From assembly GCA_013289715.1 (NCBI GenBank), contig JABCZJ010000022.1:1-64000 (forward strand): a stretch of DNA of 64,000 bases, read 5' to 3'. Below the pieces are notes generated by a model that was given only the letters and a program-made list of their open reading frames with translations, was not told the DNA's origin and searched no databases. Of this stretch, positions 42,964 through 51,798 are shown one piece after another (position 1 is the stretch's first letter; every line of letters begins with the position of its first letter). Made by a program: the position numbers and the translations under genes. Source of the stretch: Acidobacteriota bacterium. GTDB taxonomy: Bacteria > Acidobacteriota > Terriglobia > Acidiferrales > UBA7541.

Positions 42964-42969
42964 CTGCGC

Positions 42970-43833
42970 TCAGCCCGCCAGAACTTCCAGAAATTCACCA
43001 AGCAAATTCCGCGCGACCTGCCGCCGATAGCGCGCGGTCGAACGCATATCGTCAACCGGCGTGATTTCCGCGCTCAGTGCGTCTTGCGCAGCCTGCAAAA
43101 CCGCGTCCCCGGGCCGTTGCCCGCGCAATGATTCCTCGACGCGTACCGCGTGCAGCACAATAGGCGCCACACTCCCCACAGCAATGCGCACATCCGCGAT
43201 TCGGCCCGCTTCCATCCGCGCCGCCGCCGCAAAACAAATCTTCGAAATCGCCTGCGCCCGCCGCGTTCCTACCTTGCGAAAATACTGCTTCCACCCGGCA
43301 TGCTTCCGCGTCAGCCGAATCCGCCGAATCAATTCCCCCGCGTGCAGATTCATTTTCTTGTACTCAGTGTGAAACGACGCGTAATGAACCCAGCGCGCCC
43401 CGCCTGCAGAAACAATTTCAATTTCCGCGTCGTAAACGACCAGCACCGGCGGCGAATCGGCGGCCGGCGAAGCGTTCGCGATATTTCCGCCCAGCGTTCC
43501 GCGATTTTGCGTCGCCACGCTGCCCGTCGCAGCAGCCGCGCGGCACAGCAGCGGGAATTCACGCGCCAGGGTTTCGTTCCGCTGCACTTCAGCGTAAGTA
43601 GTCAAAGCGCCCAGCGTCACATGCTCCGTACGAACCTCAATCCCCCGCAGCTCTTCCAGATTCCAGATATTTAGAAATTTCTTGTGGGGCAATTTTCCCG
43701 CTTCCAGCAAGACCATCAAATCGGTTCCGCCCGCGAACGGTTTCCACACGCCCGATTCAGCCGCCAGTCGCTCGAGCGCCGCCGCAAGATCCTGCGGCGT
43801 TTCCATTTCGTACGCCGGCAGGTACGCCCTCAC
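42970..43833 (-). CDS. Xanthine dehydrogenase FAD-binding subunit
   Basis: PFAGGTDLMVLLEAGKL, GSVATQNRGTLGGNIANASPAADSPPVLV. GTG start (43833) overlaps upstream TGA. Confidence 0.9.
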   Translation of the reverse strand: MRAYLPAYEMETPQDLAAALERLAAESGVWKPFAGGTDLMVLLEAGKLPHKKFLNIWNLEELRGIEVRTEHVTLGALTTYAEVQRNETLAREFPLLCRAAAATGSVATQNRGTLGGNIANASPAADSPPVLVVYDAEIEIVSAGGARWVHYASFHTEYKKMNLHAGELIRRIRLTRKHAGWKQYFRKVGTRRAQAISKICFAAAARMEAGRIADVRIAVGSVAPIVLHAVRVEESLRGQRPGDAVLQAAQDALSAEITPVDDMRSTARYRRQVARNLLGEFLEVLAG

Positions 43834-44321
43834 GCTCCAGTCTCCGCCCGCCGCACCGCCGCCACAACCGATTCGAAAATCTTCATGTACCCCGTGCAAC
43901 GGCACAAATTCCCGGAGAGCCCTTCACGAATTTGCGCGTCGTCCGGCTCCGGATGCCGCGCCAGCAAATTCAGCGCCGCCAAAATCATTCCCGGCGTGCA
44001 GATTCCGCACTGCGCCCCGCCATGCGCGATGAACGCCTGTTGCACCGCATGCAACGACTCGCCGATCGCGACGCCCTCAATCGTGCGAATCTTCGCGCCC
44101 TGCGCCTGCAATGCCGGAACGAGGCAGCTGTTCACCAGCACGCCGTCCATTTCAATGGAACAAGCACCGCATTCACCTTCGCCGCATCCTTCTTTCGTAC
44201 CGGTAAGTTTCAAATCTTCGCGCAGCACATCCAGCAGCCGCGCCATCGGATGAGCCTCGAACGACGACGCCGATCCATTCAGGACGCACGACACGCGAAT
44301 TTTCCGCGCGCGCTCAGGCAT
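43830..44321 (-). CDS. Xanthine dehydrogenase 2Fe-2S subunit
   Basis: GCGEGECGACSIEMDGVLVNSCLVPA and CGICTPGMILAALNLL, GNLCRCTGYMKI. Start MPERARKIRVS at 44321. Confidence 0.92.
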   Translation of the reverse strand: MPERARKIRVSCVLNGSASSFEAHPMARLLDVLREDLKLTGTKEGCGEGECGACSIEMDGVLVNSCLVPALQAQGAKIRTIEGVAIGESLHAVQQAFIAHGGAQCGICTPGMILAALNLLARHPEPDDAQIREGLSGNLCRCTGYMKIFESVVAAVRRAETGA

Positions 44322-46563
44322 GCACGGCCTCCAGCATTTCCAGCAGCGTCTCCGCGGTAACCGGTATGGCGCGCACGTCCACGCCCGTAGCGTGCGCGAT
44401 CGCGTTCGCAATCGCCGGAGCAGTCCCGTCCAGTGGCAGCTCGCCGATGCCCTTCGCGCCTGCAGGCCCGCGCCCGTACGGAATTTCCTCGAAGCAAACG
44501 CGAATCGCAGGAAGATCCACGGAAGTCGGCATCACGTAATTCGTCATCTGCGCGTTCACCATTCGCCCTTCCTGCCACACGACATTTTCGTATAGCGCGA
44601 ATCCGATCCCCTGCGCTACGCCGCCTTCAATCTGCCCCGCCGCAAGCACCGGATTGATCACCCTGCCCACTTCCTGCACCGCCACGAAATCGTTCACGCG
44701 CACCTCGGCCGTGCGCATGTCCACGGAAACCTCCGCCACATACACCGCCCACGCATAAGCGCCGTAAGCGTCGCCCGAATATTTCTGGTCGTCCCAATGC
44801 AAATCGCGCGGGTGCTCGTACTTCACAAAAGATTTCAGCTCGCGGTGTGCCGTGATGTACTCACCACAAGCGCGCGAAAAATCCTCCGCACTATATCCCT
44901 CGCGCAGAAATCCGCTGTCGCGCAACGTCTTCAGCAATTTAGTCGCCGCCGTTTCCACCAGCTTGCCCACAATCATCGCCGTGCGCGAAGCCACCGTAGG
45001 ACCACTGTTCGGCACGTGGGCCGTATCCGGCTGCACAATTCTGATCTGCTCGCAATCCAAGCGCAGCGCTTCGGCGGCAATCTGCGCAAAAATTGTGTTC
45101 GTGCCCTGCCCCATTTCCGTGCTGCCGGCCAAAATGTGCACGCTGCCGTCCGCCATCGCCTCCATCGCCACTTCCGAAGCCAGATATTCTTCGCCCGATC
45201 CGGTAAATCCCGCGCCGTGCAGAAACGATGCGAAGCCGATACCCTTTTTGATCGCGCCACGCGCGTCAGAATTCTCGGCAGCAAATTGCTTGCGTTTCGC
45301 GTGGTAGCCGCTCAGTTCGAACGCGCGCCCCAACAACGCATTCATGTCCACTTTCTCTTTCACCACTTGCCCCACCGCCAAAGTCTGCCCCTCGCGAATG
45401 AAATTCCGTCGCCGCAATTCCTCCGGCGCAATTCCCACAGCCTCCGCCACGCGATCCAGATGCCGCTCCAGCGCAAAAACACTTTGGGGCGCGCCAAATC
45501 CGCGAAAGGCTCCGTGCGGCGGCGCATTCGTCGCGACGGCCCGGCTGCGTATGCGCACATTTGCACAGGCGTACGGCCCCGCCGCGTGAATTGTCCCGCG
45601 CGACAGCACCACGGGCGAGAGCGTTTCGTACGCACCGCCGTCCACAGTGAAATCAATATCCATCGCCAGCAGTTTTCCGTCGCGGCTCACCGCGGTCACG
45701 TGACGCGTGCGCGAAGGGTGCCGCTTCGTCGTCGCCACCATATCTTCCGCGCGGTCGTAAATAATTTTCACCGGCCGCCCGGATTTCCGCGCCAGCAGCG
45801 CCGCATGCGCCGCGATCATCGACGGATACTCTTCCTTCCCGCCAAATCCTCCGCCTGTTTCCGCTTGCACCACGCGTATGCGCTCACGCGGCAGTCCGAA
45901 CAGAATCATCAGCGCTTTGTGGACGTAATGCGGACACTGCAGCGAGCCCCACACCGTCACGCCCTCCGCTCCGTTCACCTGCGCGATCATTCCCTGCGGC
46001 TCAATATAAAGTTGCTCCTGCGCTCCGGTTTCGTAGGTACCCTCCACCACAAATTCAGCCCTGGCCCACGCGCTATCCACATCGCCCTTTTCCACGTAGA
46101 ACGATTTGAAAATATTGTCCTGCCCCCAGATGATTTCCTTCTGCGCCAGCGAATCCTCAATGGAAAACAGTCCCGGCAGCGGCTCAATCTCGATCCGCAC
46201 GGAGCGGCGCGCTTCTTCCAGCAAATATTTGTCATGATGGGCCAGCAGCACCACAGCTTCTTCAGGATGACTCACGAATTCAGCGGCGAGGCAGGGCTGA
46301 TCTTCAATCAACAGCGCGATGCAATTTTTTCCAGGAATGTCTTTTGCGGTAACTACCGTGAATTCGTGCCAGGGAATGTCGCCTTCGAAATGAACCGCGC
46401 GAATTCGACCGCGCGCCGCGGGGCTGCGCACCGTCACGCCGTGCAGCATGCCGGGGAAACTCAAATCATCCACATAGCGCGCGCGCCCGGTGACTTTTTC
46501 GCGCCCTTCCTTGCGCGGCACCGATTTTCCAATCACACGCGTTTCCAAATCAGCCGGCCTCAA
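44314..46563 (-). CDS. Xanthine dehydrogenase molybdopterin-binding subunit
   Basis: ETGGGFGGKEEYPSMIAAHAALLARKSGRPVK, HGAFRGFGAPQ, GSTEMGQGTNTIFAQIAAEAL, GAKGIGELP. Confidence 0.92.
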   Translation of the reverse strand: MRPADLETRVIGKSVPRKEGREKVTGRARYVDDLSFPGMLHGVTVRSPAARGRIRAVHFEGDIPWHEFTVVTAKDIPGKNCIALLIEDQPCLAAEFVSHPEEAVVLLAHHDKYLLEEARRSVRIEIEPLPGLFSIEDSLAQKEIIWGQDNIFKSFYVEKGDVDSAWARAEFVVEGTYETGAQEQLYIEPQGMIAQVNGAEGVTVWGSLQCPHYVHKALMILFGLPRERIRVVQAETGGGFGGKEEYPSMIAAHAALLARKSGRPVKIIYDRAEDMVATTKRHPSRTRHVTAVSRDGKLLAMDIDFTVDGGAYETLSPVVLSRGTIHAAGPYACANVRIRSRAVATNAPPHGAFRGFGAPQSVFALERHLDRVAEAVGIAPEELRRRNFIREGQTLAVGQVVKEKVDMNALLGRAFELSGYHAKRKQFAAENSDARGAIKKGIGFASFLHGAGFTGSGEEYLASEVAMEAMADGSVHILAGSTEMGQGTNTIFAQIAAEALRLDCEQIRIVQPDTAHVPNSGPTVASRTAMIVGKLVETAATKLLKTLRDSGFLREGYSAEDFSRACGEYITAHRELKSFVKYEHPRDLHWDDQKYSGDAYGAYAWAVYVAEVSVDMRTAEVRVNDFVAVQEVGRVINPVLAAGQIEGGVAQGIGFALYENVVWQEGRMVNAQMTNYVMPTSVDLPAIRVCFEEIPYGRGPAGAKGIGELPLDGTAPAIANAIAHATGVDVRAIPVTAETLLEMLEAVHA

Positions 46564-47051
46564 TAGCGAATTTTGTCGGACTTCTCCCGCCAGGCGCGGA
46601 ATGCCTCGAGCGCGTTATCATTCTTCAGCTGAATCATCGGAATTTTCCGCCCCGCATGCGGCAGACGAAGCTCTTGATAGATGAACGCATCATCAAATCC
46701 CGCCTGGCCCGCATCCGCCGCCGAATTCGCAAAATAAACTCGCGCCGGCCGCGCCCAGTAAATCGCGCCCAAACACATCGGGCAGGGCTCGCAGCTGGTA
46801 TAAATTTCGCAGTCCGGCAATTCAAAGCTTTGCAATTTCCGGCAGGCCTCGCGAATCGCCACCATCTCCGCATGCGCGGTAGGATCATTGGCGGTCGTGA
46901 CGCAATTCATGCCCTCCGCGATAATCTTGCCGTCCTTCACGATCACCGCGCCAAAAGGCCCACCTCGTCCCGAGCGCACGTTCTCCAGCGACAACGCCAG
47001 CGCGCGCGCCATAAAGCCGTCACACAATGGATTGACCTTTCGATCGGGCAT
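46560..47051 (-). CDS. Nucleoside deaminase, probable guanine deaminase
   Basis: TAHAEMVAIREACRK and SCEPCPMCLGAIYWARPARVYFANSAADAGQAGFDDAFIYQEL. Confidence 0.9.
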   Translation of the reverse strand: MPDRKVNPLCDGFMARALALSLENVRSGRGGPFGAVIVKDGKIIAEGMNCVTTANDPTAHAEMVAIREACRKLQSFELPDCEIYTSCEPCPMCLGAIYWARPARVYFANSAADAGQAGFDDAFIYQELRLPHAGRKIPMIQLKNDNALEAFRAWREKSDKIRY

Positions 47052-47164
47052 CAGTCCGGGTGCTACGTTCCAATTCGCTGCTCGTGATTGTAGCGCAGCC
47101 GGTCACATCTGCAGGAATGAGAATGTCCGCCGGCCCGCTAGCTCAATATAGGAGGCAGCCGTCC

Positions 47165-47261
47165 GTAGCGCCGGCGCTTCGCCGGCTCTGTTGCCGTTGA
47201 CGCTGACTTCGCGGTTGAATTTGTAGCGGCCGCTCTGTTCCGCGTCTTTCCTGACAGAGCG
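47165..47261. repeat. Dispersed intergenic repeat with hairpins
   Basis: GTAGCGCCGGCGCTTCGCCGGC (47165-47186), TTGAATTTGTAGCGGCCGC (47215-47233, exact 19-mer also at 56755-56773), CGCTCTGT...ACAGAGCG inverted repeat. Confidence 0.75.
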
Positions 47262-47302
47262 GGCAGCCTTTCGTTCTTCGGTGTATCAGCCTCCCTGCGC
47301 CA

Positions 47303-48700
47303 TCACACCATCGCATCCGGCATGCTAGCCCGCCGCAACGCCATCGTCGCAAACGACCTTTCCTTGCGCCGCCAGAAATAAAGCAGCGCGCTGCCAATCA
47401 AAATCAGCGCCACGCTCAAACCCGCCCACATTCCCGGCGCGCCCCATCCCCAGTGAAAACAAAGCAGCGCCCCCAGCGGCAGTCCCACCAGCCAGTAAAA
47501 ACACAAATGGCAAAGCATCGGCGTGCGCGTATCCCCGGCTCCGCGCAAAGCTCCGGTCGCCACCGTCTGCATCCCATCGAACAACTGGAAAAACGCCGCG
47601 ACAAAAAGCAATTTGCTCGCCACCGGAATCAACGCCTGGTCCGGCGTGTACACACGCACAATCTCTCGCGGCACCAGCAGAAACGCGATCGCCATGCAGC
47701 CCATGAACGCTGTCCCCAGCAGCATCGCGGTCCATCCCGCGCGGCTCGCTCCGTGCGGATCGTTTCGTCCCAACGCCTGCCCCACGCGCACTGCCGCCGC
47801 CGCGCTAATTCCCAGCGGAACCATGTACGTCAGACTCACGGTATTCAGCGCCACCTGATGACTTGCCAGCGCCTCCGCTCCGAGGCGGCCGATCAGCATC
47901 GTGGCCGCTGCGAAAACTCCCACCTCCAGCCCAAATTGCGTCGCCGCAGGAAGTCCCAGATACACCAGCCTCCAAACGCGCGGAAAGTTCGGCAATCGCG
48001 CCGCATTGCGCAGCCCGGTCTTGTTGCGGTGATCGTAATACACCGCGTAAGCCAGTAGTACACACGACATATAGACGCGCGCCGCGCACGTGGACCACCC
48101 CGACCCCACCGTGCCCATCGCGCGAAAACCCAAATGTCCATAAACCAGCGCCCAGTTGCCCAGCAGATTAATAAAGTTCGCGGAAAACAACGCGAACATC
48201 ACCGGCTTCGCCAGATTCATTCCCTGCAGGTAACGCCGGAACACAAAATAAAGCAGCAGCGGCAGTGTGCCCCAGTTCAACGTCCGCAAATACGGCAGCG
48301 CCTGATTCAAAACCGCCGGCTGTATATCCAGCGAGCGCAGCACCGGCTCGAACAGCCACACCACGCCCATCAAAATCGGGCTGATCGCCAGGCTCAGGTA
48401 AACGCCATTCACCAGCGAGCGGTGGCAATCCTCCACGTCGCCCGCGCCGTATGAATGCGAAACCAGCGTGTCCAGCCCCAGCATCAAACCGGTTCCGAAA
48501 ATCGCTGCGGAATTAAAAAGAATGCTGCCGAGGCTCACCGCGCCAATCGCCACGGCGCTGTTCGCCTGCCGCCCCACCATCATGGTGTCCACAATGGCCA
48601 TGGTCATCCATCCCAGCTCCGCCAGGACGAGCGGCAACGCCAGGCGCAGCATCGGGCGCGCTTCTTCGGCGATATAATGTGCAAACAGACGCTTCAGCAT
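47303..48700 (-). CDS. MATE family efflux transporter
   Basis: Multi-TM; RLALPLVLAELGWMTMAIVDTMMVGRQANSAVAIGAVSLGS; GALRGAGDTRTPMLCHLCFYWLVGLPLGALL. Start MLKRLFAHYIAEEARPM at 48700. Confidence 0.92.
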   Translation of the reverse strand: MLKRLFAHYIAEEARPMLRLALPLVLAELGWMTMAIVDTMMVGRQANSAVAIGAVSLGSILFNSAAIFGTGLMLGLDTLVSHSYGAGDVEDCHRSLVNGVYLSLAISPILMGVVWLFEPVLRSLDIQPAVLNQALPYLRTLNWGTLPLLLYFVFRRYLQGMNLAKPVMFALFSANFINLLGNWALVYGHLGFRAMGTVGSGWSTCAARVYMSCVLLAYAVYYDHRNKTGLRNAARLPNFPRVWRLVYLGLPAATQFGLEVGVFAAATMLIGRLGAEALASHQVALNTVSLTYMVPLGISAAAAVRVGQALGRNDPHGASRAGWTAMLLGTAFMGCMAIAFLLVPREIVRVYTPDQALIPVASKLLFVAAFFQLFDGMQTVATGALRGAGDTRTPMLCHLCFYWLVGLPLGALLCFHWGWGAPGMWAGLSVALILIGSALLYFWRRKERSFATMALRRASMPDAMV

Positions 48701-49116
48701 GAAAAAATAATCCTGGCGAATTAAACGAGAACCACTTCGGGCAGGCGCAGCGGCAATCAGCTCACGCAGTGGCAACGAAGTCGCCCACAAGTTTATACTC
48801 GTTGTGGCCTGCGCGTCTCTCCCAACCGAACGCGCCGGCCACTTGGTCCACCCAGCCGGTCGCCGGCGGTGCCATGCCTAAGTGCAGGCGGTGACCGCGA
48901 AAGAATGTCTGGCGAGCGCAGAATAATTATTTCAATAGCTAACCGGTCTGACAGAATATGCCGCGCTGCAACGTTTGCTGGTCGCCGCTTTATCGGCTGC
49001 GTGAGAACTGTTGCTTAGCGTCAGGGCACGGCTTGAGCCGCTGAGGCAATGAGTTTCGAGAACTCACATAATTTCTCTGGCCCACCCTCTACCATTGGAA
49101 CCGATAGGAGGAAATC

Positions 49117-50787
49117 ATGCCAAAGATTGAAAAACGCGTAGACTTACCCGGCAGCCAACGAAGCCTTTTACCTGGCTCGCGCAAAATCGGGCCATGCGAC
49201 CCCAAGGAACAAATCCAGGTAACCGTATTTCTCCGCCGCGGCTCGTCGCCCAAACAATTTCCCGACATAAAAAAACTCGGCAAGCTGCTCCCCGCGCAAC
49301 GCCACGATCTTTCCCGCGCGCAATTCGCCTCGCGCCACGGCGCGCGCCCGGCGGACATCACAAAAATCCGCGCATTCGCAAAGACGCATGGACTCAAAAT
49401 CGTCGAAGTCAGCCGCCCGCGCCGCTCCGTGCTTCTCAGCGGCTCCATCGCCGCGTTCAGCAGCGCATTTGCTGTCGAGCTGAACAGTTACCAACATCCC
49501 GCCGGCACCAGCCGCATGCGCAGCGGCACCATCCAAATCCCTGCGTCGCTCAGCGGCATCATCGAAGGCGTCTTCGGCCTCGATAACCGCCCCCAAGCCA
49601 AGCCGCATTTCCGAGTCCGCAACCAATCGAAAAAACCCGCCGTGCCCGCCCAAGCCTCCAGCGCTTCCTATAGCGCCCCGCAAGTGGCGCAAGCGTACGA
49701 TTTCCCCGCCGGAACCACCGGCAGCGGACAAACCATCGGCATCCTCGAACTATCGGGCGGCTACCGAGCGACAGATCTCGCCACCTATTTCAAAAATCTC
49801 GGTATCGCCACGCCCACGGTCACCGCCGTCTCCGTGGATGGCGCCACAAATTCTCCCACCGGCGACGCGAACGGCCCCGACGGCGAAGTCGAACTCGATA
49901 TCGAAGTCGCTGGAGCCGTAGCTCCCTCCGCGCAGATCGCCATGTATTTCACGCCCAACACCGACCAGGGTTTTCTGGACGCGCTCACCACTGCCGTGCA
50001 CGACACGAAACTACAGCCCGCCGTCGTCTCCATCAGCTGGGGCGGACCGGAAAGTTCCTGGACGCAGCAGGCCCTCACCGCTTTCAATTCCGCCTGTGAA
50101 GATGCTTCCACCATCGGCGTCACCATCCTTGTCGCGTCGGGCGACGACGGTTCCAGTGACGGAGTATCCAGCGGCACGCCCACAGTGGATTTTCCCGCAT
50201 CGAGTCCGTACGTCCTCGCCTGCGGCGGCACGAGGCTCACGCTGTCCGGCACCACAATCTCCAGCGAACAAACGTGGAACGAATTGGCCTCAAACGAAGG
50301 CGCTAGCGGCGGCGGCGTCAGCGAGGTTTTCGCGCTGCCGAGTTATCAGCAAAGCGCCGGCGTGCCGAAAGCGCCGAACGGTTTCGTAGGCCGCGGCGTG
50401 CCAGACGTGGCGGGCGACGCCGATCCCGAATCCGGTTACAACGTGTTCGTGGATGGACAGCAAACGGTGATCGGCGGCACCAGCGCGGTCGCGCCGTTGT
50501 GGGCCGGCCTGCTGGTGCGCATGAATCAATCGCTGGGAAAAAATGTGGGTTACCTGAATCCGCTGCTCTACACCAGCAACGTCGAATCCACCCTGCACGA
50601 TATTACCGTGGGAAATAACGGAACCTATTCCGCAGGACCAGGATGGGACGCCTGCACAGGACTCGGCACGCCGGACGGCGCCGCATTGCTGGCCGCTTTG
50701 GGCACCCCAGCCGCGCCGACCAAGAAGAAGAAAAAATCCCCCACCAAGCGCAAAGCAGCAAGCACAAAACGCCCGAAAAAATCCTGA
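49117..50787 (+). CDS. S53 family peptidase (pro-kumamolisin type) with Lys/Arg-rich C-terminal tail
   Basis: Prodomain-like N-terminus, GEVELDIEVAGAVAPSAQIAMYF, VVSISWGGPESSWT, GGTSAVAPLWAGLL; AGGAGG upstream; tail TKKKKKSPTKRKAASTKRPKKS. Confidence 0.9.
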   Translation: MPKIEKRVDLPGSQRSLLPGSRKIGPCDPKEQIQVTVFLRRGSSPKQFPDIKKLGKLLPAQRHDLSRAQFASRHGARPADITKIRAFAKTHGLKIVEVSRPRRSVLLSGSIAAFSSAFAVELNSYQHPAGTSRMRSGTIQIPASLSGIIEGVFGLDNRPQAKPHFRVRNQSKKPAVPAQASSASYSAPQVAQAYDFPAGTTGSGQTIGILELSGGYRATDLATYFKNLGIATPTVTAVSVDGATNSPTGDANGPDGEVELDIEVAGAVAPSAQIAMYFTPNTDQGFLDALTTAVHDTKLQPAVVSISWGGPESSWTQQALTAFNSACEDASTIGVTILVASGDDGSSDGVSSGTPTVDFPASSPYVLACGGTRLTLSGTTISSEQTWNELASNEGASGGGVSEVFALPSYQQSAGVPKAPNGFVGRGVPDVAGDADPESGYNVFVDGQQTVIGGTSAVAPLWAGLLVRMNQSLGKNVGYLNPLLYTSNVESTLHDITVGNNGTYSAGPGWDACTGLGTPDGAALLAALGTPAAPTKKKKKSPTKRKAASTKRPKKS

Positions 50788-50826
50788 AGGCCGCGATTCG
50801 GTTGGCAAGGCCCGAAACTCGTCGAA

Positions 50827-51522
50827 TCAGTAGCTGGGCGTCGAAGGACTCTCGGAAAGTTCCTGCCAAATCTGATACGAGGCGAACGCCATCACGCCCG
50901 TGAGAATCAAATAGAACAGCAACTTGCGGCGCCGCCGCTTCCGCGGCTGAATGATCGGATTGTCTCCACCCGGGCTTGCGGCGGGCGTCTGCTGGTCGGC
51001 CTGATCGACTTCCATCACCACGCGATAATTTTTCCCAGCGGGAATCGTGTGCAGCTCGCCGTCGTTATCCAGTACCAACGCGCCGCGATACGCCGAAATC
51101 ACCACTTCCTGCGCGCTCAGAATCGTCGCCTGCCCGAAAGCGGGCTGCCCATCCGCCGCGCGCAAAACTCCCTGCGGAATTTCCAGCTCGATGTTGTCCG
51201 CTCCATTCGAAGAAAATCCCACCGTTCCGCGCGCCACCACCGCGTGAACCGACGTGGCATTTTGCGAGAGCGTAGCCGCGCTGTCCGCCAGCAAATACAA
51301 TTGGCTGCGGCCCAGCTTCAGGCGCAAGCCGCCGCCGGTCTCCGTCATCAGCGTATCGCCGCGATAAATCGAAGTTCCCACCGCCAGCTTCGCATTGTCC
51401 AGCTCCGCTTCCTGCGCCTGGATCACCATCCCCAGCGGTTTTTCAGCAGCCGCAAACGCTGGAAGATCCAGCAAGCTGGACACCAGCAACACCACGAGAC
51501 ACAATCGCGCCACAGATCGCAC
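50827..51522 (-). CDS. FecR-like secreted protein with C-terminal TM, paralogue 1
   Basis: GTG start 51522 with GGAGGG; AAEKPLGMVIQAQEAELDNAKLAVGTSIYRGDTLMTETGGGLRLKLGRSQLYLLADSAATLSQ; homologous to 57970-58668. Confidence 0.75.
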   Translation of the reverse strand: MRSVARLCLVVLLVSSLLDLPAFAAAEKPLGMVIQAQEAELDNAKLAVGTSIYRGDTLMTETGGGLRLKLGRSQLYLLADSAATLSQNATSVHAVVARGTVGFSSNGADNIELEIPQGVLRAADGQPAFGQATILSAQEVVISAYRGALVLDNDGELHTIPAGKNYRVVMEVDQADQQTPAASPGGDNPIIQPRKRRRRKLLFYLILTGVMAFASYQIWQELSESPSTPSY

Positions 51523-51798
51523 AAAGCCCTCCGGGTGGTACGAACTCAACGTAGGCTCTGCAGGCGATGTGGTCAACGAACATGCGGCGAAGTGGTGCGT
51601 ACCAATAACGCTGTAGTGGACACGTAGTGGAACAATCAACTCGGAAACCGCGCGCAACAAAGCGCTGCGCCCGCGCGGCCGCGCCCATTCTGCGCGAACA
51701 AAAAACAAACATTTCCAGCCAACCGCAGAATTCGCTTCTTACGCTGCAAGCGAAACGTCCCTCAGGTAGTATAGTTTTGCGGGCACAGGGGGCAGGTC

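Noticed and set aside
44797-46566. 589-aa plus-strand ORF antisense to the XDH large subunit
   Set aside because: Composition is an Arg/His-rich mirror of GC-rich coding DNA, no recognisable domain, and the opposite strand encodes a full XdhA-like protein.
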